NCBI GenBank assembly: GCA_963921425.1
Contig: OY992835.1
Location: forward strand, 1,302,001-1,366,000
DNA length: 64,000 nucleotides
Reading direction: 5' to 3'
Source: Dryas octopetala
Taxonomy: Eukaryota; Streptophyta; Magnoliopsida; Rosales; Rosaceae
Every line of letters begins with the position of its first letter. The first letter of the stretch is position 1. Made by a program: the position numbers and the translations under genes. The notes beneath the pieces are model-generated. The model did not search any database and was not told the origin of the DNA. It saw only the letters and a program-made list of their open reading frames with translations. This document shows, piece by piece, positions 13,469-23,995 of this stretch.

Positions 13469-13981
13469 GTTTGAGATTAGTTTATTGTATGAAACACTTC
13501 CACGAGTTGCATCGAGTCCTCATATTACGGGAGAGAAACTTCCAGTCGAATGCATTGACATATGATCTGCTCAATCTGGTTTTATCTCTCCCTCCCTCTT
13601 TCAGAGACTGTTTAGCTCTGATGAATTTGACCTCTATGGTTAAAGTGATATTTAAATTTCAGAACTTAGAAGAGAAAATGATTAAACGTTGAAGATTTGT
13701 AGCAGAGTATGAATTTTCAGAAATTAAGCGATTATGTAATGTAGTTTGTGTGTAGCATTATTCCTGCTCTAGCATTTCTTCATGGTTAAAAAAAGAAATG
13801 TAGTTTCCTGGCCAAAAATATAAAATAACAATAAAAAATAAATAAATAAAGTAATGTAGTTAATCGAGAATGGAAAACTTTGTTTTTTACTTGAGAATGG
13901 AAAACTTAATAAAATAGATTGGTTTAGCACAGCCTCATAGGCAACAAGAGGATAAAGCCACTGAGGCACTTCTTATATATG
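13469..13981 (+). other. ARF8-like 3' UTR and downstream region
   Basis: Sequence after the ARF stop codon. The first 300 bp or so probably form the 3' UTR, with AT-rich stretches and AATAAA-like motifs near 13829-13850 (several overlapping AATAAATAAATAAA copies). I see no other gene. The exact polyadenylation site cannot be read. Confidence 0.5.
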
Positions 13982-14210
13982 AAATTATTGTGTGTGATTG
14001 TAACAATATATGATATGATGATGTGGTGTTATTAATTCACTTAAATTATAACACGTGTATAATAATTAGTTTTTAAAACTTTCAAAATCTAAGAAGAATT
14101 CTAAAATTTAGAATTTTTTTTTTAAAATCGTCTACGTGTTAAAATTTGAGTGCATTGATAACACCACGTCATTATGTTACGTGGTGTTACGGTTACACAT
14201 AATAATTTTT
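13982..14210. mobile_element. Foldback MITE, about 230 bp
   Basis: The left arm (AAATTATTGTGTGTG..., then ATGTGGTGTTA and TTATAACACGTG) is the imperfect reverse complement of the right arm (AACACCACGTCATTATG, GTAACGGTTACACATAATAATTT). Arms are about 80 bp around an AT-rich centre. No coding capacity. The target duplication is not clear. It directly abuts the next element, so one probably inserted at the edge of the other. Confidence 0.7.
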
Positions 14211-14580
14211 TAGGGCTGTTATTTGCACATCTCTAAATTTCTTTTTGCACACCCTTTCTAAAAAAAAAAAATTCAAGAAAAAAGACAATTTGACCCTTCA
14301 CTCACCCACACATCCCCCCCCCCCCCCCCGCCGCCGCCGCCGCCGCCGCCGCCGTACACACCCCCACCCCTCACCTGCAAATTTGGCCCTCCCCTCACCT
14401 GCAAATTTCTTTTTTTTTTTTTCTTTTTCACAGTCAAAGCCCACCCCCCACCCTTGCTCTTCTTCTTCTTCCTCCCCCCGAGCCCTCCCCTCCTCTCCGA
14501 TCCTCTCCGACTCCTCCCCCCGAGCCCTCCCCAATCCCTCCTCCCCGCATGCACCACCTACAAATAGCCACCACATTCTT

Positions 14581-14581
14581 C

Positions 14582-14638
<57 letters not shown>
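14581..14638. repeat. (CT)n microsatellite
   Basis: About 28 uninterrupted CT units within the Mutator-like element, preceded by a (CCG)n tract near 14328-14354. Confidence 0.95.
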
Positions 14639-14641
<3 letters not shown>

Positions 14642-14693
14642 TTCCCTCTCTCCTCTCACCCAAGCAAACAACCAAACAAATTAAAAAAAAAAA

Positions 14694-14836
14694 AAATTGC
14701 AGCGGGTTCGGCGGACCAGTGCCGAACCCGGTGGTTTCGTTCGACAGGTACCCGCCGAATAGAATAAGATTGTTGGGTGGGTACTTATCGAACGAAACCA
14801 TCGGGTTCGGTACTGGTCCACCGAACCCACTCCAAT
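14694..14836. repeat. Long internal hairpin inside the Mutator-like element
   Basis: The left arm includes GGGTTCGGCGGACCAGTGCC and GGTGGTTTCGTTCGA; the right arm includes the inverted counterparts TCGAACGAAACCATCGGG and GGTACTGGTCCACCGAACCC. Arms are about 60 bp with few mismatches and a short AT-richer loop (about 14758-14775). A transcript from either strand would fold into a near-perfect stem. It may be a nested MITE or a small-RNA source. Confidence 0.85.
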
Positions 14837-15180
14837 TTTTTTTTTTTAAGTTCTCTTTTCTCCGGCCGGCGCGCGACGGTGAGCTAGCTGGAGGAAGGGA
14901 GGTGGTCGTGGTCGGGGGTAGAGAAAGAAGAGAGAATGGGGTGGTCGGGGTAGGGGGAAGAAAAAGAAGAGAGGGTGGGGTGGTCGCCGGTGGTGGTAGG
15001 CTGCTTGGGGATGAGTGTGTGCTGGAGAAAGGAGAGGTGGGGAGGGGGTGTGTACCGGAGGGGGGAGGGAGATGGGGATGGGGTGTGTGTGTTTTTTTTT
15101 TTCTGTTTAGGAAGGGTGTGCAAAAAGAAAAATGGATGGGGGTGTGTGGGTGAGGGAAGGGCCAAATGGTCTTTACCCTT

Positions 15181-15216
<36 letters not shown>

Positions 15217-15262
15217 AAGAGTGTGCAAAAAAAAAAATTTAGGTGTGCAAATAACAGCCCTC

Positions 15263-15880
15263 TAATTTTTTTCTCCTCTTATACTCGGGAGCATTATTCA
15301 AATTCAAAGTGGATCCAGAAAGCTTGTTGCAGTTCCAAGGGATAAAAGAAAGAGCACTCAACAGGTGTGGAAGAGCTTTGGCCTCATCAATCAGATCTCT
15401 TTGGGCTCAATCCTCTCCTTAAGAGTTAAGAGCCATGTGATTCACCCCTTGGGCATCACCTTCGACTGCCAAACTGTAAAACTTGACATTGGTTGCAAAA
15501 AGGGGTCCCTTCATTAAGGGCTACAATCTCTGCACATGCGGGGAATACGAGCTGAAACTAGGCACACCATGGCTGCCATAAGATCGCCTGCACCAATGTG
15601 GATAACAGCCCCGAGACCCCTAACACCTTTACTCTCATCGCATCAATGTTGAATTTTGTAAAGAGTGGAACTCACCTCATAGAACTAGACACACGAGCAT
15701 GAGGAGAAAAACCGGGTGCCCAGATATTTCTTCCAATTGATGAGCTGAGAGGGAGGGAGGTCGCCAGAGGTGGGAGGGGCCGTTGATGGGCGGTTTAGGG
15801 TGGGGTGCCTTGTTGGGTCGGGTGAGGGTGAGGTGGCTCGTTGGGTTTTGTTTTTGGAAAAATTTATTTCTAGTGACAAA
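15263..15880. other. Unrecognised stretch, possible decayed gene fragment
   Basis: Higher GC than its surroundings and codon-like texture on the plus strand (15300-15700), but every frame is broken by stops. No domain was recognised. It may be a captured or pseudogenised exon series. Downstream of 15740 it becomes G-rich repeat-like sequence. Confidence 0.35.
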
Positions 15881-16650
15881 AAGCAAGCACCTTTACTTCA
15901 AGGACATATTTTCTTCAAAATACCAATTAAGCGCAATTGCCCAAAAATATTGGAACAAAAATAAACTAATAGCAAAATTAGATATTATATATTCAGACTT
16001 AACAATTAAGACAATTGATTATCCACATAATCTATTAGATAACCAGGAACTCGAACAATAAATTAGCGAACTGTTAAATTTGAAAGTAATCAGACCCTCA
16101 AAATCTAAATAAAGATCAACAACATTTATAGTAAGGAAACATTCAAAACACAAAAGAGTAAAAACTAAAATGTAGTATATAACTATAGGAGATTAAATGA
16201 CAACACATATGAAGATAGATACAAACTACCTAATAAAAATGAACTGATAAATAAAATACAAGATAGTAATATTTTAATAAATTTGACTATAAATAAGGAT
16301 TTTGAAAAATAAGATTAGCTCCTAAATCCATAGTTAGGACAACTTTCACTTGTCCAAAATGACATTTTGAATGACTTGTCATGCTTTTTGGGTTAAAGAA
16401 CGGTTCATCTATTTTTCAATGATCGATGGACCAAATTTTTAAGATATATGATTTTTTTGGTAGTGTATATATAGACAATATTCTTGTACATAGTAAAAAT
16501 AAAAATGAAAATAGAAAACATATTGAAATTATTTTACAAGCTTTAATTGATATTGATATTATTATTAGAAAAAAAAAAAACAAAATAGAATTGGAGAAAC
16601 AAGACATAGTTATCTTAGGAATGTATATTAAATCGGGAACAATTTAATTA
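15880..16650 (+). pseudogene. Endogenous caulimovirid (pararetrovirus) reverse-transcriptase relic
   Basis: A broken plus-strand coding relic resembling the reverse transcriptase of plant pararetroviruses. Visible landmarks are a segment before RT (DNQELEQ...LLNLKVIRPSKS), the RRLNDNTYEDRYKLPNK block near 16190-16240, and a VYIDNILVHSK block (16465-16500) where the catalytic Y-x-D-D motif would stand. In-frame stops and shifts occur throughout (for example after NKDFEK), and the catalytic YxDD reads YIDN, so it cannot be active. The NDNT..Y.IPNK-type signature favours Caulimoviridae over Ty3. No movement or coat protein region was found. Confidence 0.7.
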
Positions 16651-17865
16651 TAAGAACACTGTTTGAATCGATATTTTTTTGCATAGGCCAAAATATATTT
16701 TAGGCTACAATCTAATGACTAGAATGGGTTAGAATTAAGATCATTTGATAATTATCCTAGTGCAGCCTAGGTCAATATGTATTTAGGTTGGAATTTAGGC
16801 CGAGCTCTTGTACTCGAGCCATAAATGAATTTAAGGCGTAGCCTGACAATTAGGGAAAGTCCGAGATTGACTTTGAGATAAATTTTATCATTATTAAAGA
16901 AATGGTACATCCTAGACTGACATGTATTTCAACCAGGATTTTAGTTTAGGTCAATCTCTATTTAGCCCAATTAAGAGTGAATTAATATTAAGGTTGAATG
17001 TTATTACTGTAATCGACCACATGGATAGTCCTATATATATATATATAGAAGGACTTACCTGCAAAGCAGGTATGCCACCTGCTATCCCTTCTCCCCCTTC
17101 TTTCTCTATCTCTCTCATTCTCTTTCTCTCACTCTCTTTCTCTCTTTCTGTCTCTCTCTAACTGGGATAACACCCTGTCCCTATAACAGGGACATGTAAA
17201 TTATTCTCATATATATATATATATATATAGCAACCTCACCTAATTAATGGTTGTAGCCAAGCTTGATTGTGGCCAAGCTATTCCAACTAAGTAGCGAAGC
17301 TACCCATGTTGACAGTGAGGTTTCAACCACAGTCTTTGAGAGTTGAATAAAGAGCATCATGGAAGTCCATTCAATGCCCAAGGATGATAAGCCACAGTCG
17401 ACGGCCTAATTGTGTGACTTCCATATTCAATCAGTCTTTTACCAAGGCAAGAGTCCACTCAAGTTCAAATTTCAAAGCGAAGAGGGAGTCTTAATTTGGG
17501 AGAATCACATAAATTGCCAAAATCAAGACCGTATCTGGAAAGGATTTCCAGAGTTTAATGCCAAAGATTTGAACTTCAAGCCCAAGTCTACTACATGCCC
17601 TTTATGGAAAGAGTTTGAGAATTCTTGAAGACTAAGTCGATAAAGGATAAGAAACTTATTTCATCAAATCAAAATGTGTAGATTGATTAGGAGTTTTCTT
17701 TAAGGCCAAATAATGGCCCGACCCAATAGGGTTGTCATTAAACCCTACAAATACAAGCTATTCGAGAAGAAAAAAAAAAAAAACAAAACCAACATACAAG
17801 ATTCTGAAAGCGTCTACAATGACTGTAGGCATTGTAATTGTAGACATATTTACAATGCCGTAAAA
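16650..17865. other. Unrecognised AT-rich region with microsatellites
   Basis: Contains (AT)n tracts at about 17031-17047 and 17209-17229, a TCTC-rich tract (17093-17158) and small hairpins (ACCTGC...GCAGGT near 17058-17080; CTGTCCC...GGGACA near 17175-17193). A 72-residue open frame at 17410-17628 has no domain I recognise. It may be leftover sequence of the adjacent pararetroviral insertion, since such relics often lie beside AT dinucleotide tracts, but nothing proves this. Confidence 0.4.
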
Positions 17866-20610
17866 AAATGTGGTAACTAGCAATCAAGAATGTAGTAATT
17901 GACGATCAAGATAGTGGTAACTGATGATCAAGGTAGTGGTAACTGATGATCAAGGTAGTGGTAACTTACTAGCTTAAGTATGTGGTAACTATCGATCAAG
18001 AATGTAGTAAGTTACCCAAAACTTGATCCGGAGTTTCCAATTACTTGAGCGAGATATTAAGAATTGATAACTCATCTAGATAGGCCTTTTTTAAAGAGTT
18101 ACCACAAACTTGATTCGTAGTTACCAATTCTTGAATGAACGCTTAAGAATGTGGTAAACGATCAAGAATGTGGTAAGTTACCACAAACTTGATCTCAAGT
18201 TACTAGTTCTTGAATAAACATTCAAGAATGTAGTAACTAGCGATCAAGAATGTGGTAAGTTACCACAAACTTGATCCTGAGTTACCAATTACTTGAGCAA
18301 GATATCAAGAAGTGGTAACTCATCTAGATAGGCCTTTTTTGAAGAGTTACCACAAATTTGATTCATAGTTACCAGATCTTAAATGAATGCTCAAGAATGT
18401 GGTAAGTTACCACAAACTTGATCTTGAGTTACCAATAACTAGCTTGACTGAGATATCAAGAAGTGGTAACTCATCTAGATAGACCTTTTTTGAAGAGTTA
18501 CTACAAACTTGATCTGGAGTTACCAGTTTTTAAATGAACGTTCAAGAATGTGGTAAGTTATTAAAAACTTGATCCAAAGTTACCAATAACTTTAGTAAGA
18601 TATCAAGAAGTGGTAACTCATCTAGATAGGCTTTTTTTGAATAGTTACTACAAACTTGATCCAGAGTTACTAGTTCTTGAATAAACGCTCAAGAATGTGG
18701 TAACTAGCGATAAAAAATGTGGTAAGTTACCACAAACTTGATCTCGAGTAACCAGTTATTGAATAAAGGCTTAAGAATGTGGTAACTAGTGATTAAGAAT
18801 GTGGTAAGTTACCAAAAATTGATCCGGAATTACCAATAACTTGAGCGAGATATCAAGAAGTGGTAATTCATCTAGATAGACATTTTTTGAATAGTTCTCA
18901 CAAACTTGATCCGGAGTTACCAGTTCTTGAATAAATGCTCAACAATGTGGTAACTAGCGATAAAGAATGTGATAAGTTACCACAAACTTGATCTCGAGTT
19001 ACCAATTCTTTAATAAACGCTAAAAAATGTGGTAACTAGCGATTAAGAATGTGGTAAGTTACCACAAACTTGATCCTAAGTTACCAATAACTTGATCCTA
19101 AGTTACCAATAACTTGAGTGAGATATCAAGAAGTGGTAACTCATTAAGATAAGACGTTTTTTTGAAGAGTTACCACAAACTTGATCCGGAGTTACCAATT
19201 CTTGAATGAATGCTCAAGAATATGGTAACTAGTGATCAAGAATGTGGTAAGTTACACAAAACTTGATCCTGATCGAGATATCAAGAAGTGGTAACTCATT
19301 TAGATATAACTTTTTTGAATAGTTACCACAAACATGATCCGGAGTTAACAGTTCTTGAATGAACGCTCAAGAATATGGTAACTAGCGATCAAGAATGTTG
19401 TAACTGGCGCTCAAGAATGTGATAAGTTATACAAAACTTGATTCGGAGTTATCAATAACTTGAGCAAAATATCAAGAAGTGGTAACTCATCTAATAGGCA
19501 TTTCTTGAAGAGTTATCACAAACTTGATTCGGAGTTACTAATTCTTGAATAAATGCTCAAGAATGTGGTAACTAGCGATTAAGAATGTGGTAAGTTACCA
19601 CAAACTTGATCTCGAGTTACCAATTTTTAAATAAACGCTAAAGAATGTGGAAATTAGCGATCAAGAATGTAGTAAGTTACCACAAAGTTGATCTTGAGTT
19701 AATAATAATTTGAGCGAGATATCAATAAGTGGTAACTCATCTAGATAGACTTGTTTTTAAGATCTACCACAAACTTGATCTGGAGTTACCAGTTCTTGGA
19801 TGAACACTTAAGACTGTGGTAACTAGCGATTAAGAATGTGATAAGTTGCCCAAAACTTGATCCTTAGCCAGATATCAAGAAGTGGTAACTCATCTAGATA
19901 GCTCTTTTTTGAAGAGTTACCGAAAATTTGATTCGGAGTTACCAGTTATTGAATAAACGCTTAAAATTGTGGTAACTAGCGATCAAGAATGTGGTAAGTT
20001 ACCATAAATTTGATCTTGAGTTACCAGTTCTTGAATAAACGCTCAAGAATGTGGTAGCTAGCAATACAGACTTGATCTTGAGTTAGTAATAACTTGAGCG
20101 AGATATTAAGAAGTGATAACTTATCTAGATAGACTTTTTTTAAAGAGTTACCACAAACTTGATACGGAGTTACCAGTTCTTGAATGAACAATCAAGACTG
20201 TGGTAACTAGCGATCAAGAGTGTGGTAAGTTGCCCAAAACTTGATCCGGAATTACTAATAACTTGAGCGAGATATGAAGAAGTGGTAACTCATCTAGATA
20301 GCTCTTTTTTGAAGAGTTACCGCAAACTTGATCCGGAGTTACTAGTTCTTGAATAAACGCTCAAGAATGTGGTAATTAGTGATCAAGAATGTGGTAAGTT
20401 ACTACAAACTTGATCTTGAGTTACCAGTTCTTGAATAAACGCTTAAGAATGTGGTAACTAGCAATCACGAATATGGTAAGTTACTACAAACTTGATCCTT
20501 AGTTACCAGTTCTTGAAGAAACGCTTAAGTAAGTGGTAACTAGTGATTAAGATTGTGGTAAGTTACCACAAACTTGATCCTGAGTTATCACATTCTTAAC
20601 AGCATTGTAT
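17866..20610. repeat. Complex tandem repeat array with GGTAAC/GTTACC inverted motifs
   Basis: About 2.7 kb built from variants of a few modules: AAGAATGTGGTAAGTTACCA, CAAACTTGATCCGGAGTTAC, CAGTTCTTGAATAAACGCTC, and GATATCAAGAAGTGGTAACT followed by CATCTAGATAG and a T-run. The last module recurs at least 12 times, at spacings of about 150, 170, 190, 230, 250 and 270 bp, so the modules form an irregular higher-order array rather than a simple satellite. GTGGTAAGTTACCAC is a near-perfect palindrome. No open reading frame crosses it. Confidence 0.9.
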
Positions 20611-20981
20611 GTCTGCATTCATTATAGAAATTCGTCAAGATTATCACCAAACACAAAAATCATTCAAGTCTTTCAAGTTCCTCGCGTGCCCATCTTATAA
20701 TTATCAGGATTTAGTTTAATATTAGTTAACTAATCTCATATTGTCTTATTCATAATTTCCAAAAACTCTTATAAAGAAAATGAATTAGAACAAAATTAGA
20801 GATAAAAAGTATGTTTTTTTTCTACTGTTATTAATTTTAAACTCAATCATGAACTACTATATGAGGGTTAACAAAAACCCTTCATTTTAGAACATGAAAT
20901 TATAAAATAAGAACAAGAAACCCAATTCAAAATTAAACCCTATGCCATGTGGTTGGGGTTGTGACACATGTTGAAGACATC
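20611..20981. other. AT-rich spacer between the repeat array and the CACTA element
   Basis: No gene, no repeat family and no inverted termini recognised. The last 3 bases (ATC, 20979-20981) are the left copy of the CACTA target duplication. Confidence 0.6.
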
Positions 20982-21360
20982 CACTACAACAAAACTGTCA
21001 ATAGATATCGCTAAATTTATATCAGATTTGAAATCAACTGATATTGTAAAAATTATAATATCAGATAATTTTTTAGCAGATTTTTAAACTCTATTAGAAA
21101 TCACTAGATTTTTTGACCTGGTATATAATGTTTTCCTTTTTTATAAGAATTTTGTAAAGATATCAATGTAAACTGTCAACTGATATCTTAACACACCACT
21201 TATAATTTTTTTTGTCCTACCACACAAGCATACTTAATATGTAATATCTTTTTCCCACTTAAAAATTTTTTTGTCCTACTCCCAACACTTACACAAATTA
21301 ATTCACCAACCCTCATTCACAAAGCTCGATCAAACAGAAACTCAGACCCAAAACACACAC

Positions 21361-21369
21361 ACACACACA

Positions 21370-21443
<74 letters not shown>
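21361..21443. repeat. (AC)n-(CT)n microsatellite in the CACTA interior
   Basis: A short AC run is followed by about 36 CT units. It lies just before a 5'-UTR-like segment ending in CCG before GTAAGTG (about 21513), the arrangement common in plant gene leaders. ORFs read through it are artefacts. Confidence 0.95.
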
Positions 21444-21448
<5 letters not shown>

Positions 21449-22436
21449 CTCTTCTCCTTCGCTCTCTCTCTCCTGCGAACTCGATCTATCTCTGATCGGG
21501 TTCTCGCTGTCCGGTAAGTGTGGCCGCGAGATGACCACCAGTCTCTTCCTTTCCTTCTCCCCTCTCTCTTTCTTTGTACTTCACTCGCCCTGAAACCAAG
21601 CCAGAAACTAGAATCGAGCCACACAGACTCGATGGTCTTCTCCGATGATCTCCTAATCCCGGCGGCGTCGCGACCCAAATCCGGCCGCAATGGGTTCTTT
21701 TCGTCGATCTGGGTCTATCCATGGTCTTCAATTGGCAGCAGTTCAAATCAGATTAGAGCTTCGATTAGGTCCCTCTCACTTTCGCCTGTTAGCTTAGGTC
21801 GCCTCTGAAATCTCCTCATCAGTCATCACAAAAAGCCACTAAGCCATACAAGAATACTCAGCTCCCTCGAATCAGGTTAGGGCTTCGATTTGTTTAGGTT
21901 TTGATGTTATATATGGTTTCGATTTCAAAGATTTTGTTCGGGTTTTGTTTTTGGGGACGTGTACAACAATATGGCCATGCTTCCCAAAAAGCTTAAGCTT
22001 GACAAGAAAGCCCACCCAACATTCGAGCTCCGGTTCCGACTCCTTGACCTCGATCACCCAACCCATCAGAGTAAGTCCCCAACCTTTTTTATTTTAAATT
22101 TTAGTTGCTAAAGGAGAGGTTATGTTTATTATTGTTCCTCTGTTTGGTCAATTGAGACTGGTCTATTAATTTCTCTGTATGGCTTTGTTGATAATCTTGT
22201 AATAGGGCTCTGGGATTGGAATTAATGGTTCAAATTGCCCTCAATGGATTTTGGAAATGGAGGTATTGTTTGGTCATTCTTTTCAATCTCATTTTACGTT
22301 TGTTAATTTTTCTTTTCTGTTTTCATCACTAGGATTCTTTTATATATAATCAATATATGATCAAGAATATGATGAACAACTTGTTTAAATTTTGTGTAGG
22401 CTTGCAATGCTGACAGTTTGATTTGTGTGCTTTCAG

Positions 22437-22438
<2 letters not shown>

Positions 22439-22487
<49 letters not shown>

Positions 22488-22488
22488 A
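22439..22488. repeat. (CT)n-(AC)n microsatellite
   Basis: About 16 CT units followed by AC units in the CACTA interior. A separate (CT)n of similar length lies at about 23813-23848. Confidence 0.9.
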
Positions 22489-23808
22489 ACGTACACATTG
22501 GTTGAAAGTGAAATAAGTGAGAACTATGAATATCTCAACCTGCAGCTATTGAATCCCGATTCTAGGACTGTTCAACGACTAAAAGGTGAAAACAATGACT
22601 TGTAATTATTTATGTTATGGTTGTATTGAGCTTGGTTGTGGTTGCAGTTATGGTTGCCGTTATCGTTAGTTTATTGTTGCTTAATTATAGTGGCCTAAAG
22701 TTTGATATTTTCTTTAAATGTTATTAGGTCTGATGTAGCATAGCAAAGTGGGGAGGTTACACGATCTGTTTTTGGTCCAATACTTTCTAGGTATTTCACA
22801 TCTTGCAATCCCATTTGTTGATTATATGTTTAATTTCTCTAAAAAAAATATATACCTTTAATTATTTTCTAGTGTAGTTACTGGTCTAATTATTGTGTTA
22901 TATCATTCTTATAGGAGAAACCATGGTCATCACGAGCTTCATATGGAGAGGCAACTGATGCCCCATGTACTTACTGGATATTTTGAATGGACCAGATTTG
23001 ACGAAAGGCAGCTAACAGCAGATCCACCAAAGGCAGAGAAACAAAATCCATGGATGAGAGGTGATAATACTCTTTTATCACTACATCTGCATTGATTTTG
23101 ATATATAGTCTTACCTATCATTTATGATGTTGTTTCCAATGCCAGTCCATATTTGATTGTTAGTTTGTAATACTATATACCATCTTTGTCATCTTACAAA
23201 CATCGCATTTTAAGTTTGTTCCCAGTATGTTCTATTCAAGAAAGATTATTGTTACTTTGACTGCTTGTATTTTTTTTTGGCTTGAGCTAAATTGAAAGGA
23301 AGTTTTCCTAAGAGGAACCTAGTTAGAGATGTTTTCCAGCTTTTGTAACTTATAGCATTGTTCCATGATTATATTGTTACAACTTGTCATTAGAACAATA
23401 TATATCTTATTGCAATCACAATAAATTGATGATTAATATATTAATATCTTAATTTATCTTTATTTGCAATCACACCTAATTTGGTTGCAGATCCAATTAT
23501 TTGATGAGTAGGCATATTAAAATTCGTCCTATATACAAGAAAGTCAGAAACTCATTGCACCATTGGGTGTACTATTAAAGTTTCTTACCTTAACATTAGT
23601 TTGTAGGGATATATTTGTATATAATACAATGAATATAAACTACCTTATATATGATATTCATTTGTGGATGGCTTAGCAGAGACAAAGATAGAAGAGTACG
23701 TTCATGTTATTTCCACAAGATGCAGCTTAATTAGGAGCGGTTATTCTAAAATATGTAGATTGCAGCAATCAGATGTTCCAGATTACTTGAAACATGTGGA
23801 GGTGTATG

Positions 23809-23850
<42 letters not shown>

Positions 23851-23862
23851 GTCTTGCATCTT

Positions 23863-23995
23863 TCTAGTCTGATTGATTTCCAGTGCTCTCAGTTAGCAGT
23901 AGATTTATTGACATATCTTTCTAGTTTGTTTGATTTCCTGTGCTCTCAGTTAGCAGTAGATTTATTGACGTAACTGTTTCAGTTAGTAGTAGATT
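23863..23995. repeat. Short tandem duplication, 60-70 bp unit
   Basis: Two similar copies of a unit containing GTGCTCTCAGTTAGCAGTAG and ATTTATTGAC, followed by a partial third copy, within the CACTA element. Confidence 0.75.

Larger units (their letters stand above)
14212..15262. mobile_element. Non-autonomous Mutator-like element, 1.05 kb
   Basis: Terminal inverted repeats: the left starts AGGGCTGTTATTTGCACA and the right ends TGTGCAAATAACAGCCCT, with further matching blocks (TTTGCACACCCTTTCT and AGAAAGAGTGTGCAAA). Both flanks carry TAATTTTTT (14203-14211 and 15263-15271), fitting the 9-bp duplication typical of Mutator superfamily elements. The interior is low complexity: C-runs, (CCG)n, (CT)n, GGGTGG tracts and a long hairpin. 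The 302-residue open frame across it is a by-product of repeats, not a gene. Confidence 0.75.

Noticed and set aside
14245-15153. 302-residue plus-strand ORF
   Set aside because: It is made of C-runs, (CCG)n, (CT)n and hairpin sequence inside a Mutator-like element; composition is simple-sequence and no domain is visible.
17866-20610. CRISPR-like array
   Set aside because: Repeats are degenerate, of variable spacing, without unique spacers, in a plant genome.
21313-21690. Arg/Glu-rich ORFs on the minus strand
   Set aside because: They are translations of a (CT)n microsatellite.
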